From Falsiruegeria litorea R37 (GTDB lineage Bacteria > Pseudomonadota > Alphaproteobacteria > Rhodobacterales > Rhodobacteraceae), in contig NZ_FWFO01000003.1 of NCBI RefSeq assembly GCF_900172225.1, forward strand, positions 62,001 through 126,000: a stretch of 64,000 bases of DNA. Reading direction: 5' to 3'. The translations under genes and the position numbers were made by a program. Positions 1 to 8,792 of the stretch are shown here, in pieces (position 1 is the stretch's first letter; the number at the start of each line of letters is the position of its first letter). Below the pieces are notes generated by a model. The model was not told the origin of the DNA. It searched no databases and worked only from the letters and a program-made list of their open reading frames with translations.

Positions 1-2
1 CC

Positions 3-449
3 GAAGAGATGCGGGTTGTGCCCAACGCAGGCCCCGGCAACTTTGGCCTGTTACCCAATGGGGTGTTTTGCATCGAAGTCGGCAAGGCGCGTGTGTTTGA
101 GACACTAAAGTTTCTGGACACCAAGCCCACCTGTCGCTTTGCCACCCAATCCGGCCCGATGCTGGTGATTGATGGGGCTTTGCATCCCCGCTTCCTGCCA
201 GACAGCACCTCGCGCTATCTGCGCAATGGAGTGGGTACCAGCACGGATGGCACGCGCGCCGTCTTTGCCATCTCGAAAAACGCCGTCACCTTTCACGAGT
301 TCGGCTCTTTGTTTCGGGATGTTCTGAAAACACCCAACGCGCTCTATTTCGACGGCAATATCTCGCGTCTTTACGCGCCACAGTTGAACCGGTCGGATGC
401 CGGGTTTTCCATGGGTCCGATCGTGGGCGTTGCTGCGCCAACGGAATGA
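3..449 (+). CDS. Phosphodiester glycosidase family protein (DUF2233/NAGPA), 3' part
   Basis: The reading frame is open from the window edge to a TGA, so only the C-terminal 148 residues are seen and the start lies upstream. The visible part has the family's features: a VPNAGPGNFGLLPNGVF stretch, a central conserved LVIDG segment and a C-terminal NALYFDGNIS...Y stretch. Proteins of this fold (N-acetylglucosamine-1-phosphodiester alpha-N-acetylglucosaminidase domain) hydrolyse phosphodiester-linked sugars. In bacteria most are exported and the substrate is unknown. The family call is fairly secure, the substrate is not. Confidence 0.75.
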   Translation, partial: EEMRVVPNAGPGNFGLLPNGVFCIEVGKARVFETLKFLDTKPTCRFATQSGPMLVIDGALHPRFLPDSTSRYLRNGVGTSTDGTRAVFAISKNAVTFHEFGSLFRDVLKTPNALYFDGNISRLYAPQLNRSDAGFSMGPIVGVAAPTE

Positions 450-462
450 GCTTTAGCGCCAT

Positions 463-491
463 TTGACAGAGCGGGATCAATCCGCTAGGTG
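463..491 (+). promoter_or_regulatory. Candidate sigma-70 promoter for truB
   Basis: TTGACA at 463-468 is a perfect -35 hexamer, separated by 17 bp from TAGGTG at 486-491. The spacing is ideal but the -10 is weak. The same stretch can fold: gcgcca (456-461) pairs with tggcgc (490-495) and agcgg (470-474) with ccgct (482-486). Transcription would begin about 25 bp before the truB ATG. Confidence 0.4.
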
Positions 492-520
492 GCGCGCCTC
501 TAACACATTCGAGGGGCATC

Positions 521-1435
521 ATGGCACGCAAACGCAAGGGTCGCGACATTTCCGGTTGGCTGGTGGTGGACAAGCCTGCAGGTATGACGTCAACCGCTGT
601 GGTCAACAAAGTTCGTTGGGCCCTGGACGCAAAGAAAGCGGGTCATGCGGGCACCTTGGACCCAGATGCAACCGGCGTGCTGGCCATCGCCCTTGGTGAA
701 GCAACCAAGACCGTTCCCTACATCACCGATGCACTCAAGGCCTACACCTTCACAGTGCGGCTGGGTCAGGCCACCAACACCGACGACGCCGAGGGTGAGG
801 TGATCGCCGAGAGCGATCAGCGTCCAACCGATGACGAGATCAAAGAGGCACTCGCCCCATTTTTGGGTGACATCATGCAGGTGCCGCCCAAATTCTCGGC
901 CGTAAAGATCGACGGGCAGCGCGCCTACAAGCTTGCGCGCGACGGGGATGAAGATTTCGAACTGGCCGCTCGCCCTCTCTGGGTCGAAGAGCTGATCCTT
1001 GTGGACCGCCCCGACGCCGATCACGTGACGCTCGAGATGACCTGCGGCAAAGGCGGGTACGTCCGCTCGATCGCGCGCGATCTGGGCGCGGCGCTGGGGT
1101 GTCACGGGCATGTACGTGAGCTCCGTCGCATCTGGTCTGGGCCATTTGAAGCCGAAGACGGGATCACCATCGAGCAGATCGACGAGATGGCCAAGACACC
1201 TGCCCTGGACCAACACTTGCACCCGCTGGAACAGGGTCTGGCCGAGTTGACCGAGTTGAAATGCACCCCTGAGGGGGCCGCGCGCCTGCGTAACGGCAAC
1301 CCCGGCATGGTACTGGCATCCGACGTGGAATACGGGGACGAGGCCTGGGCCTCGCTCGATGGTCAGGCGGTTGCTGTTGGCACCTACAAGGCAGGCGAGC
1401 TGCACCCCACCCGTGTCTTTGTGCAGCCGAAATGA
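521..1435 (+). CDS. truB: tRNA pseudouridine(55) synthase TruB
   Basis: TruB converts U55 of the T-loop to pseudouridine in nearly all tRNAs. The 304-residue protein has the N-terminal [13 protein letters not shown] motif, then the catalytic GTLDPDATG motif with the nucleophilic Asp near residue 47, and a [14 protein letters not shown] segment further on. Length matches the family. The ATG follows a GAGGGG Shine-Dalgarno. In proteobacteria truB usually lies near rpsO and pnp, as here. Identity is secure. Confidence 0.97.
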   Translation: MARKRKGRDISGWLVVDKPAGMTSTAVVNKVRWALDAKKAGHAGTLDPDATGVLAIALGEATKTVPYITDALKAYTFTVRLGQATNTDDAEGEVIAESDQRPTDDEIKEALAPFLGDIMQVPPKFSAVKIDGQRAYKLARDGDEDFELAARPLWVEELILVDRPDADHVTLEMTCGKGGYVRSIARDLGAALGCHGHVRELRRIWSGPFEAEDGITIEQIDEMAKTPALDQHLHPLEQGLAELTELKCTPEGAARLRNGNPGMVLASDVEYGDEAWASLDGQAVAVGTYKAGELHPTRVFVQPK

Positions 1436-1476
1436 TCCTGGTGGCCTGGCCGCACCGGACGTGCTAGCCAGCGGCC

Positions 1477-1989
1477 ATGATCACGCGCACTCATACCAAG
1501 GGCGACGCGCCCTCGACCGCCGTTTATTCGGATTGCGAACGCTATCGCTATAGCCTGACCCGGATCTGGGATCCCTCGGGCGGCAAGGTTCTGTTCGTGA
1601 TGCTGAACCCGTCGACTGCGACCGAGGTGCAGAACGACCCCACCGTGGAACGCTGCGAACGTCGCGCCCGAGCGCTTGGGTTTGGTGCGTTTCAGGTCAC
1701 CAACATCTTTGCCTGGCGCGACACTGACCCCCGCAAGATGCGCGCCGCCGCCGAACCGGTTGGTCCCGAGAATGACGCGACCATCCTGGCTGGTGTGGAC
1801 TGGGCAGATCAGGTGGTGGCGGCTTGGGGCACCCATGGCGAGCATCTGGATCGCGGCCCGGCAGTAGAGGCCCTGCTGCGCACCTCCCAAAGCCCCGTTT
1901 ATCATCTGGGCTTGAGCAAGGCCGGGCACCCCAAACACCCGCTCTACATCTCATACGCGCAACAGCCAAAACTCTGGTTCCCGACCTGA
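1477..1989 (+). CDS. DUF1643 domain-containing protein
   Basis: The 170-residue protein has the DUF1643 signature: a start resembling CERYRYSLTRIWD, then LFVMLNPSTA near residues 43-52, a TVERCERRARALGFG segment, NIFAWRDTDP and a C-terminal HLGLSKAGHPKHPLY. The family is soluble and widespread in bacteria, and its biochemical role is unknown. It follows truB by about 40 bp on the same strand and could be read from the same transcript. No catalytic function is proposed. Confidence 0.85.
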   Translation: MITRTHTKGDAPSTAVYSDCERYRYSLTRIWDPSGGKVLFVMLNPSTATEVQNDPTVERCERRARALGFGAFQVTNIFAWRDTDPRKMRAAAEPVGPENDATILAGVDWADQVVAAWGTHGEHLDRGPAVEALLRTSQSPVYHLGLSKAGHPKHPLYISYAQQPKLWFPT

Positions 1990-2017
1990 TCGCGTTAACC
2001 ATTTCCCCAATCCTGCT

Positions 2018-2047
2018 TTGACCGCCTCCCCTTTGACGTGGCCTAAT
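2018..2047 (+). promoter_or_regulatory. Possible promoter of the RTX gene
   Basis: TTGACC at 2018-2023 is followed after 18 bp by CCTAAT at 2042-2047, about 35 bp before the preferred start codon of the RTX protein gene. The hexamers match sigma-70 consensus only partly. Confidence 0.28.
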
Positions 2048-2082
2048 GACCCCCGTGGGTGACGTGTGTGTGGAGTGCAAAA

Positions 2083-3087
2083 ATGTTGGCAATTGCAGGA
2101 TTACTGGGCCTCATGGCTGCCGGTAGCGTCGTGTTTCTTGGGGATGACAGCTCGAACGACACAGAGGTGTCTGACGATGTGAGCCCTGATGATCCCATTT
2201 TGGAAAATGACCCCACACAGCCAGAAAACCAGCCGACCGATCCATCTGATGGTGACGCTGAAAATCGCCAAGATGAAACAGGCCTGGTGATTGCCGGGGA
2301 CGAAGGTGACAACTCCATCGATGGCCAAGACGGCAACGACCAGATCAACGGTTACGGTGGTGATGACACAGTGTCCGGCGGGCAAGGCAACGATACTCTG
2401 CACGGCGCCGAAGGGGATGACGCCCTGCAGGGCGGAGCAAACGACGACCTGTTGCACGGCGAAGATGGCACCGACACCCTGGACGGTGGTGACGGTGATG
2501 ACGAGATGTATGGCCACTTCGGCTCGGACCATATGCAGGGCGGTGATGGCAACGACACGCTTTACGGCGGCCAGGACACCGACTCTCTGAGCGGCGACGC
2601 AGGCGACGATGCCCTGCACGGTGGCTACGGGAATGATACCCTGATCGGCGGAGAGGGCGAGGATTCCCTGTTTGGCGGGCGAGATAACGACCTGATCATA
2701 GGGCGGGATGATGACAGCGGTGACAGCGGCCCCGACTATCTGAACGGCGGCGAAGGCAATGACACCATCGTGGCCGGAGAAGGCGACATCGTGACGGCGG
2801 GATCCGGGGCAGACCAGATCATCCTGGGCGATTGGGTCCTAGACGGCGAGGCTGCAGACATCATGGACTTTGACCCCTCGCAAGACCGCCTGTTGATCAG
2901 TTGGGACTTTCAAGCCAGCCCTGATCCGCAGATCGAGGTGCAACCGGACCCGAACAACGCCAACCTCAACCGTGTCCTGATCAACGGTGAAGAGATTGCG
3001 TTGCTGCGGGGCGACGCCCAAGTCTTGGCCTCGGACATCATGGTTGTGAATGAAAGCGAAGTCAGCCAATTCAGCCTCGCAAGCTGA
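2083..3087 (+). CDS. RTX-type calcium-binding repeat protein
   Basis: The first ~20 residues (MLAIAGLLGLMAAGSVVFLG) form one hydrophobic segment, followed by an acidic Asp/Glu/Pro-rich stretch. From about residue 70 to 240 there are many glycine/aspartate nonapeptides of the GGxGxDxLxG type, the RTX beta-roll that binds calcium. A C-terminal globular part of ~80 residues has DFDPSQDRLLISWD, typical of RTX C-termini. The ATG at 2083 is preferred because a GGAG lies 7 bases upstream; an in-frame GTG at 2059 is the alternative. No protease or lipase domain is present, so it may be a surface or secreted structural protein. No type I exporter gene is adjacent. Confidence 0.82.
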   Translation: MLAIAGLLGLMAAGSVVFLGDDSSNDTEVSDDVSPDDPILENDPTQPENQPTDPSDGDAENRQDETGLVIAGDEGDNSIDGQDGNDQINGYGGDDTVSGGQGNDTLHGAEGDDALQGGANDDLLHGEDGTDTLDGGDGDDEMYGHFGSDHMQGGDGNDTLYGGQDTDSLSGDAGDDALHGGYGNDTLIGGEGEDSLFGGRDNDLIIGRDDDSGDSGPDYLNGGEGNDTIVAGEGDIVTAGSGADQIILGDWVLDGEAADIMDFDPSQDRLLISWDFQASPDPQIEVQPDPNNANLNRVLINGEEIALLRGDAQVLASDIMVVNESEVSQFSLAS

Positions 3088-3279
3088 AGCACCATGGCTT
3101 GAGGCAAGCACACAAGGCGCGCGACAAACCCTTTGCCAATCCCCCCAAAACCGCATATATCCCCGCATCTGTCGGGGATTCGGCCATGTGGCTGGGTTTG
3201 CGACAGACATCTCCACGGGCCTGTGCTGGACGACATCCCGGCCTGCGCCATCCACTCTAACCTTGTAAAGGAGACCCCG

Positions 3280-3549
3280 ATGTCGATCACAGCTGCAGAA
3301 AAAGCACGCGTCATGACTGAATTCGCAACCAAAGAAGGCGACACCGGTTCGCCCGAAGTACAGGTTGCTGTCCTGAGCTCGCGTATTTCGACTCTGACCG
3401 AACACTTCAAGACCCACAAAAAAGACAACCACGGCCGCCGTGGTCTGCTCAAGATGGTTGCTCAGCGCCGCAAGCTGCTGGACTACCTGAAAGGCAAGGA
3501 TGAGGCCCGTTACCAGGACCTGATCAAGCGCCTGGGTCTGCGTCGCTAA
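3280..3549 (+). CDS. rpsO: 30S ribosomal protein S15
   Basis: This is the complete 89-residue S15 ([16 protein letters not shown]... to KRLGLRR), which binds the 16S rRNA central domain early in 30S assembly. The conserved [29 protein letters not shown] region is intact. The ATG follows AAAGGAG. Upstream in-frame sequence exists but belongs to the leader. A strong intrinsic terminator follows. In many proteobacteria pnp is next in the same operon; here an opposite-strand gene intervenes. Confidence 0.98.
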   Translation: MSITAAEKARVMTEFATKEGDTGSPEVQVAVLSSRISTLTEHFKTHKKDNHGRRGLLKMVAQRRKLLDYLKGKDEARYQDLIKRLGLRR

Positions 3550-3573
3550 TCCAAGCGCCGCACCAGAGGTTTC

Positions 3574-3611
3574 AAGGCCGTCGCCCGATCTGGGGGACGG
3601 CCTTTCTTTTT
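3574..3611 (+). terminator. Intrinsic terminator of rpsO
   Basis: The 9-bp stem aaggccgtc (3574-3582) pairs with gacggcctt (3596-3604) and is followed by TCTTTTT. It lies 25 bp after the rpsO stop and separates rpsO from the convergent acyl-CoA ligase. Confidence 0.88.
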
Positions 3612-3616
3612 GCGGA

Positions 3617-5137
3617 CTATGTTGGGTCCAGCGTATACAGTTCGCGGCGCATGATCTTGCCTGTGCTGGTCTTCGGAACGTCCTCGACGAACTGAACGCT
3701 GCGCGGGCATTTGTAAGCTGCAAGGGACTGTCGGCAGAACGCGATGACGTCCTCCTCAGTACATGTGGCACCGGGTTTCAAAACGACATAGGCCTTGGCC
3801 AATTCGCCCTTGATCGCGTCCGCCTGTTTGCCAACTGCGGCCAAAGCGACGTCCGGATGCCCCGCCAACACGCGCTCAATCTCGGCTGGGTAGACATTGT
3901 AACCACCGGTGAGAATCATGTCCTTTTTCCGGTCCACGATGTAAACGCACCCGTCCGCATCCATGGTGCCCAGATCGCCCGTGTGCAGCCAGCCGTCCGG
4001 CTCGATGGTTTCACGTGTCTTTTCAGGTGCTCCAAAGTAACCCATCATCACGACCGGCCCCTGCACCATCAGCTCACCAACTTCGCCCTTCGGCATCGTG
4101 ACGCTGGCATCCTCCACGTCAGCAATGCGCAGCTTGCAGTAGGGAATGGCGCAGCCGATGCTGCCGTGCTTGTTGTCACCATAAAGAGGGTGCGTTGACC
4201 CTAGTCCTGCGATCTCTGTCATCCCCCAAAGCTCATAAAGCGGCACCCCAAACCCCTCTTCGACGGCCGCCATTGTTGCGGCTGGCATGGTTTGACCACC
4301 CACGTAGCAGCGGCTCAAATTGCTCAGATCAGCGGCGGCAAAGTCAGGATGGTTCAGCATGAACATGTACATCGTCGGGACACCGTCAAATATGGTGGCC
4401 TTGTGCGTTGCGATATCAGCCATGACGGCCTGCGGATCAAAAGTGGCATGCAAGACCAGCTTGGTTCCCAACATCATCATCCCGTTCATCAGGACGTTGG
4501 CGTAGACATGCGGACAGGGCAGCGCACTGACGACGGTGTCTGATGGCCCCCGCATGTGCATCTGACTGGTCATGGCCCCGTTGATGATCACCGCACGGTG
4601 CGATTGCATGGCCCCCTTGGGATGCCCCGTCGTACCCGAGGTGTAGGCGATGGTCGACAAATCCTCGCCTTTGACGTCCGGCAGCGCTGGCGCGGTTGTG
4701 CCGTTGTCCATCAAGTCCTCGAATCCCATGGCTTCGGGCGTCGAGGCCCCAAGGGATACCACTGCCTCAACTCCGGCTGCCGAACACACGTCCTTGATCG
4801 CAGCGATCTTGTCTTCCGAAGCCAGCACAGCACGGGCTTTGCAGTCTCGAACAACGTATTCGATCTCAGCCGGGGTCAGCATCGTGTTCACCGGGTTGAT
4901 CACCGCACCCAGCCTGGCAATTGCGTAGTAACTGACAACCCATTGCCAAGAGTTGGATCCATAAAGCGTTACGACGTCGCCTGGCTGGATGCCCAGTGCG
5001 TGCAAACCGCCTGCCGCCTTCTCAATCAGAGTGTCGAGTTCGATGAAACTGAAACTCTGTCCCTCAAACACAAGCGCTTCGCGATCTCCAAACCTTTTGG
5101 CAGCGCGCCCCGGGATCTGACCAATATTGTCCAACAT
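3617..5137 (-). CDS. Class I adenylate-forming acyl-CoA ligase (AMP-dependent synthetase)
   Basis: The 506-residue protein activates a carboxylic acid as acyl-AMP and transfers it to CoA. Visible motifs are the P-loop AYTSGTTGHPKG (about 164-175), the YELWGMTE motif, GWLHTGDLG, the hinge DRKKDMILTGGYNVYPAEIE and the catalytic Lys of PKTSTGKI near residue 494. The ATG at 5137 is chosen over an in-frame ATG eight codons upstream because GGGAGG sits 7 bases before it. A long near-perfect palindrome precedes it. Chain length of the substrate cannot be read from sequence; medium- or long-chain fatty acid or an aromatic acid are all possible. It sits antisense between rpsO and pnp. Confidence 0.88.
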   Translation of the reverse strand: MLDNIGQIPGRAAKRFGDREALVFEGQSFSFIELDTLIEKAAGGLHALGIQPGDVVTLYGSNSWQWVVSYYAIARLGAVINPVNTMLTPAEIEYVVRDCKARAVLASEDKIAAIKDVCSAAGVEAVVSLGASTPEAMGFEDLMDNGTTAPALPDVKGEDLSTIAYTSGTTGHPKGAMQSHRAVIINGAMTSQMHMRGPSDTVVSALPCPHVYANVLMNGMMMLGTKLVLHATFDPQAVMADIATHKATIFDGVPTMYMFMLNHPDFAAADLSNLSRCYVGGQTMPAATMAAVEEGFGVPLYELWGMTEIAGLGSTHPLYGDNKHGSIGCAIPYCKLRIADVEDASVTMPKGEVGELMVQGPVVMMGYFGAPEKTRETIEPDGWLHTGDLGTMDADGCVYIVDRKKDMILTGGYNVYPAEIERVLAGHPDVALAAVGKQADAIKGELAKAYVVLKPGATCTEEDVIAFCRQSLAAYKCPRSVQFVEDVPKTSTGKIMRRELYTLDPT

Positions 5138-5159
5138 GCGTTTTCCTCCCTGACATTTC

Positions 5160-5196
5160 ACTGTTCAATTCTGGGAAACCCAAGGAATTGAACAGT
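5160..5196. promoter_or_regulatory. 37-bp near-perfect palindrome upstream of the acyl-CoA ligase
   Basis: actgttcaattc (5160-5171) is exactly repeated inverted at 5185-5196, and tggg/ccca (5172-5175, 5179-5182) pair inside. It ends 23 bp before the ligase ATG, so it could be a repressor operator or an mRNA hairpin just ahead of the ribosome site. The sequence is AT-rich compared with its surroundings. Confidence 0.65.
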
Positions 5197-5444
5197 TGAT
5201 CATTTATCGAAATATCAAGGCAACGGGTCAAACACACATTTTGCAGTGCATTGATGCTTATATTGTGACATTTTCTAAGGCATTGAGCTGCTTTCCGAAT
5301 TTCACACCTCCAAGGCGGCCTTGTCAGGGCAATTTGCGGCTAAGAAACCGAACCTGTGCCCCGAACCTCCCTCAACGCCCAATGGACCTTTCAATCCATA
5401 GCGAAATCATGTAAGGGCGGCAGCATCTGAGACGTGGTGCAAGG
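5197..5444. other. Non-coding, relatively AT-rich gap before the pnp leader
   Basis: This is the central part of the longest gene-free gap in the window (5138-5551). The first ~100 bases are AT-rich compared with the flanks. The only open frame here (5196-5414) has no Shine-Dalgarno and no recognisable protein. A pnp promoter is expected in this stretch, but no convincing -35/-10 pair was found. Confidence 0.5.
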
Positions 5445-5504
5445 GACCCCGGCACCGTGAAGGAAGATAACAGGGGTCGGCGGCAATGGGGCCGTCATGC
5501 AATC

Positions 5505-5539
5505 GGGAGACGCGGGAGGGCCCGCGAGTGCTCCCTTTT
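5505..5539 (+). promoter_or_regulatory. Stem-loop in the pnp leader
   Basis: cgcggg (5511-5516) and cccgcg (5521-5526) form a 6-bp stem with an AGGG loop, extended by gggag (5505-5509) with ctccc (5531-5535). TTTT follows, then the AGGA ribosome site and ATG at 5552. A second weaker pairing, gacccc (5445-5450) with ggggtc (5473-5478), lies upstream. PNPase in enterobacteria represses its own mRNA through a leader hairpin, so an analogous or attenuator role is plausible but unproven. Confidence 0.5.
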
Positions 5540-5551
5540 AGGATACGCTAG

Positions 5552-7693
5552 ATGTTTAACGTAACAACGAAATCCATGCAGTGGGGCGAAGAGACGCTCA
5601 CACTGGAAACCGGCAAGGTTGCCCGTCAGGCCGACGGCTCGGTGATCGCCACTCTGGGCGAAACCAGCGTCATGGCCAACGTGACCTTTGCCCGTCAGCA
5701 AAAGCCCGGTCAGGACTTTTTCCCGCTGACCGTTCATTACCAAGAGAAATACTATGCAGCCGGTAAAGTTCCGGGTGGCTTCTTCAAGCGCGAGGCGCGC
5801 CCGACCGAGAAAGAGACGCTGACCGCGCGTCTGATCGACCGTCCGATCCGCCCGCTGTTTGTGCCCGGCTTCAAAAACGAAGTTCTGGTGATGTGCACCG
5901 TGCTGAGCCACGACCTGGTCAACGACCCGGACATGGTTGCAATGATCGCCGCTTCGGCTGCGCTGACCCTGTCGGGTGCTCCGTTCATGGGCCCGATCGC
6001 CGGTGCGCGCGTTGGTTTCGAGGACGGTGAATACGTTCTGAACCCGACCGTCGACGACATGCAGGACCTGCGCCTGAACCCCGAACAGCGTCTGGACCTG
6101 GTTGTTGCCGGCACCAAAGACGCCGTGATGATGGTCGAATCCGAAGCCTACGAACTTTCCGAAGCTGAGATGCTGGGCGCCGTCAAATTCGCGCACGAGC
6201 AGATCCAGCCGGTTATCGACCTGATCATCTCGCTGGCTGAAGAAGCTGCAAACGAGCCGTTCGACTTTACCCCCCCGGACTACTCCGAGCTGTATGACGC
6301 GGTCAAAGCCGCTGGTGAAACCGAAATGCGCGCCGCATTTGCGATCAGCGACAAGCAAGAGCGTACCGCCGCTGTTGCCGCCGCTCGCGAAACAATCAAG
6401 GCAGCCCTGACCGAAGAACAACTTGAAGACGCGAACCTGGGTTCGGCGCTGAAAAAGCTCGAAGCAGGCATCCTGCGCGGTGACGTTGTCAAAACCGGCA
6501 AGCGCATCGACGGTCGTCGTACCGACGAAATCCGCGACATCGTGTCGGAAACCGGCCTGCTGCCGCGTACACACGGTTCGGCCCTGTTCACCCGTGGCGA
6601 AACCCAAGGCTTGGTTGTGACCACTCTGGGCACCGGCGATGATGAGCAGTTCATCGACGCCCTGCACGGCAACTTCAAATCGAACTTCCTGCTGCACTAC
6701 AACTTCCCTCCCTATTCGGTTGGCGAAGTGGGTCGCGTGGGCCCTCCGGGCCGTCGTGAAATCGGTCACGGCAAACTGGCATGGCGCGCCCTGCAGGCTG
6801 TTCTGCCCGCGGCAACCGATTTCCCCTACACCGTCCGCGTTGTGTCGGAAATCACCGAATCCAACGGCTCGTCGTCGATGGCATCCGTCTGCGGCGGCTC
6901 GCTGTCGATGATGGACGCAGGTGTTCCGCTGAAAGCACCGGTTGCCGGTGTGGCCATGGGCCTGATCCTGGAAGACGACGGTTCCTACGCGATCCTGTCG
7001 GACATCCTGGGCGACGAAGACCACCTGGGCGACATGGACTTCAAAGTGGCGGGTACCGAAAACGGCATCACCTCGCTGCAGATGGACATCAAGGTCGCAG
7101 GCATCACGCCCGAGATCATGGAAAAAGCCCTGGCTCAGGCCAAAGACGGCCGTATCCATATCCTGGGTGAAATGTCCAAGGCGCTGTCCGAGACCAACGA
7201 ATTCTCGGTCCACGCACCGCGCATCGAGACCATGCAGATCCCGACCGACAAGATCCGTGAAGTGATCGGTTCGGGCGGTAAAGTGATCCGCGAGATCGTC
7301 GAAGTGTCGGGCGCCAAGGTCGACATCAACGACGAGGGCATCATCAAAATCGCATCGCCCAACGGCGAAGCCATCAAGAAGGCCTACGACATGATCCACT
7401 CGATCGTGGCAGAGCCCGAAGAAGGTGCGATCTACACCGGTAAGGTCGTCAAAATCGTCGACTTTGGTGCATTTGTGAACTTCTTTGGCAAGCGCGACGG
7501 TCTGGTCCACGTGTCCCAGATCGAAAACCGCCGCCTGAACCACCCTTCGGACGTTTTGAAGGAAGGTCAGGAAGTGAAGGTCAAGCTTCTGGGCTTTGAT
7601 GATCGCGGCAAGGTTCGCCTGTCGATGAAAATCGTCGATCAGGAAACCGGCGAAGAGATCGCGCCCGAGAAGAAAGAAAAGAAAGAAGACTAA
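5552..7693 (+). CDS. pnp: Polyribonucleotide nucleotidyltransferase (PNPase)
   Basis: PNPase degrades RNA 3' to 5' by phosphorolysis and is part of the RNA-decay machinery. The 713-residue protein shows two RNase PH cores separated by an alpha-helical region, [10 protein letters not shown] and [15 protein letters not shown] in the second core, then a KH domain with the IGSGGK loop (about 570) and a C-terminal S1 domain (about 620-690, [18 protein letters not shown]). A Lys/Glu-rich tail ends the protein. Length is normal. It has its own structured leader and a strong terminator, so it appears monocistronic. Confidence 0.98.
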   Translation: MFNVTTKSMQWGEETLTLETGKVARQADGSVIATLGETSVMANVTFARQQKPGQDFFPLTVHYQEKYYAAGKVPGGFFKREARPTEKETLTARLIDRPIRPLFVPGFKNEVLVMCTVLSHDLVNDPDMVAMIAASAALTLSGAPFMGPIAGARVGFEDGEYVLNPTVDDMQDLRLNPEQRLDLVVAGTKDAVMMVESEAYELSEAEMLGAVKFAHEQIQPVIDLIISLAEEAANEPFDFTPPDYSELYDAVKAAGETEMRAAFAISDKQERTAAVAAARETIKAALTEEQLEDANLGSALKKLEAGILRGDVVKTGKRIDGRRTDEIRDIVSETGLLPRTHGSALFTRGETQGLVVTTLGTGDDEQFIDALHGNFKSNFLLHYNFPPYSVGEVGRVGPPGRREIGHGKLAWRALQAVLPAATDFPYTVRVVSEITESNGSSSMASVCGGSLSMMDAGVPLKAPVAGVAMGLILEDDGSYAILSDILGDEDHLGDMDFKVAGTENGITSLQMDIKVAGITPEIMEKALAQAKDGRIHILGEMSKALSETNEFSVHAPRIETMQIPTDKIREVIGSGGKVIREIVEVSGAKVDINDEGIIKIASPNGEAIKKAYDMIHSIVAEPEEGAIYTGKVVKIVDFGAFVNFFGKRDGLVHVSQIENRRLNHPSDVLKEGQEVKVKLLGFDDRGKVRLSMKIVDQETGEEIAPEKKEKKED

Positions 7694-7713
7694 TCGTTAG
7701 TCTCATCTTTCAG

Positions 7714-7748
7714 AAGGCCCCGACCAAACGTCGGGGCCTTTTTCGTTG
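7714..7748 (+). terminator. Intrinsic terminator of pnp
   Basis: The 10-bp perfect stem aaggccccga (7714-7723) with tcggggcctt (7731-7740) is followed by TTTTTCGTT, 20 bp after the pnp stop. Confidence 0.93.
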
Positions 7749-7815
7749 GTGAATTACAAATCGTTACGTGGGGTTTCAGGTGCTCTGGCGGTCATTCGCC
7801 TGCTAGCGTTTTGCC

Positions 7816-8691
7816 ATGCAAGCCGATCCCCAGATATTGCCGATCCGATACACTGCTCGTTGTGCTGATGGCGTGCGCATCGCCTGTTATCGGTTCGCCA
7901 ATCCCGGCGGGGTTCCGGTCATCGTTGTGCATGGCACGTTTTCCAGCCATGAAGGTTGCACTGGCCTGGCCCGGCGCCTTGCTGACGATGGGCTGGACGT
8001 TTGGGCCATGGATTGGCGCGGGCGCGGCGGCAGTGAGTTGCCGGATGCGCCTTTTGATTTCGACACCATCGCGCAGATGGACATTCCGGCGGTTCTGGAT
8101 CTGGTTCAGGCCGAGACGGGTCAACGCACGGCCATTTTTGTCACACATTCCGGCGGTGGGCTGATTATCGGCATGTGGGCGGCTCGAAATCCCGATTTGG
8201 CCAATGGTTGCATCCGCGGCCTTGTCACAATGGCAGCCCAAGCGCATCTGGCCGCAGAACGCCCCGAGCATCGTCAGCGCATTGCTGAAATGGCGCGGTA
8301 TCTTGAAACCATCGACATCATCCCGCCGCGTCAGATGGGGGTGGGGTCCGAGCGCGAAAGCGCCCATCTGATGCAGCAATGGTGCCGCTGGAACCTTGAG
8401 GGACAGTTTCTGGGATCGGACGGGTTCGATTATCTTCCCGCTCTTGGGGCCTTGGATATTCCTCTGCTCTGTCTGATTGCCGGGGGCGATCACTTTGTTG
8501 CTCCACGCCCGGGTTGCGAAAATTTTGCCAAAGCCTTTGGCAGCGCGGACCGCACCATCCAGATTTGCGGCAAGGACCAGGGATTCATCGAAGACTACGA
8601 ACACGGACGCATCCTGGCCTCTACCCCGGCGCGCATCGAAATCTGGCCCCTGGTCGCGAATTGGGTCGGCCAAAGGGCAAAAACCGCGTAA
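7816..8691 (+). CDS. Alpha/beta hydrolase
   Basis: The 291-residue protein has an alpha/beta-hydrolase core: an oxyanion HGTF motif at residues 39-42, WAMDWRGRGGS near 63-73, and the nucleophile elbow THSGGG with Ser112. Glu/Asp and His of the triad probably lie in GGDHFV and the EDYEHGR segment near the C-terminus. No signal peptide is seen, so it is cytoplasmic. The HSGGG elbow and HGTF oxyanion loop resemble lipase-like or acyl-ester hydrolases, but the substrate cannot be assigned. It stands alone after the pnp terminator. Confidence 0.8.
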   Translation: MQADPQILPIRYTARCADGVRIACYRFANPGGVPVIVVHGTFSSHEGCTGLARRLADDGLDVWAMDWRGRGGSELPDAPFDFDTIAQMDIPAVLDLVQAETGQRTAIFVTHSGGGLIIGMWAARNPDLANGCIRGLVTMAAQAHLAAERPEHRQRIAEMARYLETIDIIPPRQMGVGSERESAHLMQQWCRWNLEGQFLGSDGFDYLPALGALDIPLLCLIAGGDHFVAPRPGCENFAKAFGSADRTIQICGKDQGFIEDYEHGRILASTPARIEIWPLVANWVGQRAKTA

Positions 8692-8792
8692 ACCCGGGTG
8701 CAATAGCGGTCAAATCAACCGAAAACCAATCGTCAAAGCCCGGTCCCCTTCCCAGCTCGGTGTCATCAACAACGCCGAAAAGGAGAGACCCA

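Noticed and set aside
2290-2800. Short tandem repeats that could suggest a CRISPR array or minisatellite
   Set aside because: The repeats are in frame and encode RTX nonapeptides; spacing is 27 bp multiples with degenerate sequence and no unique spacers.
5196-5414. A 72-codon frame between the acyl-CoA ligase and pnp
   Set aside because: No Shine-Dalgarno, no family match and an unlike amino-acid composition.
5495-7543. A 682-codon open frame antisense to pnp
   Set aside because: It is the shadow of a strongly codon-biased gene, its product is low-complexity and resembles no family.
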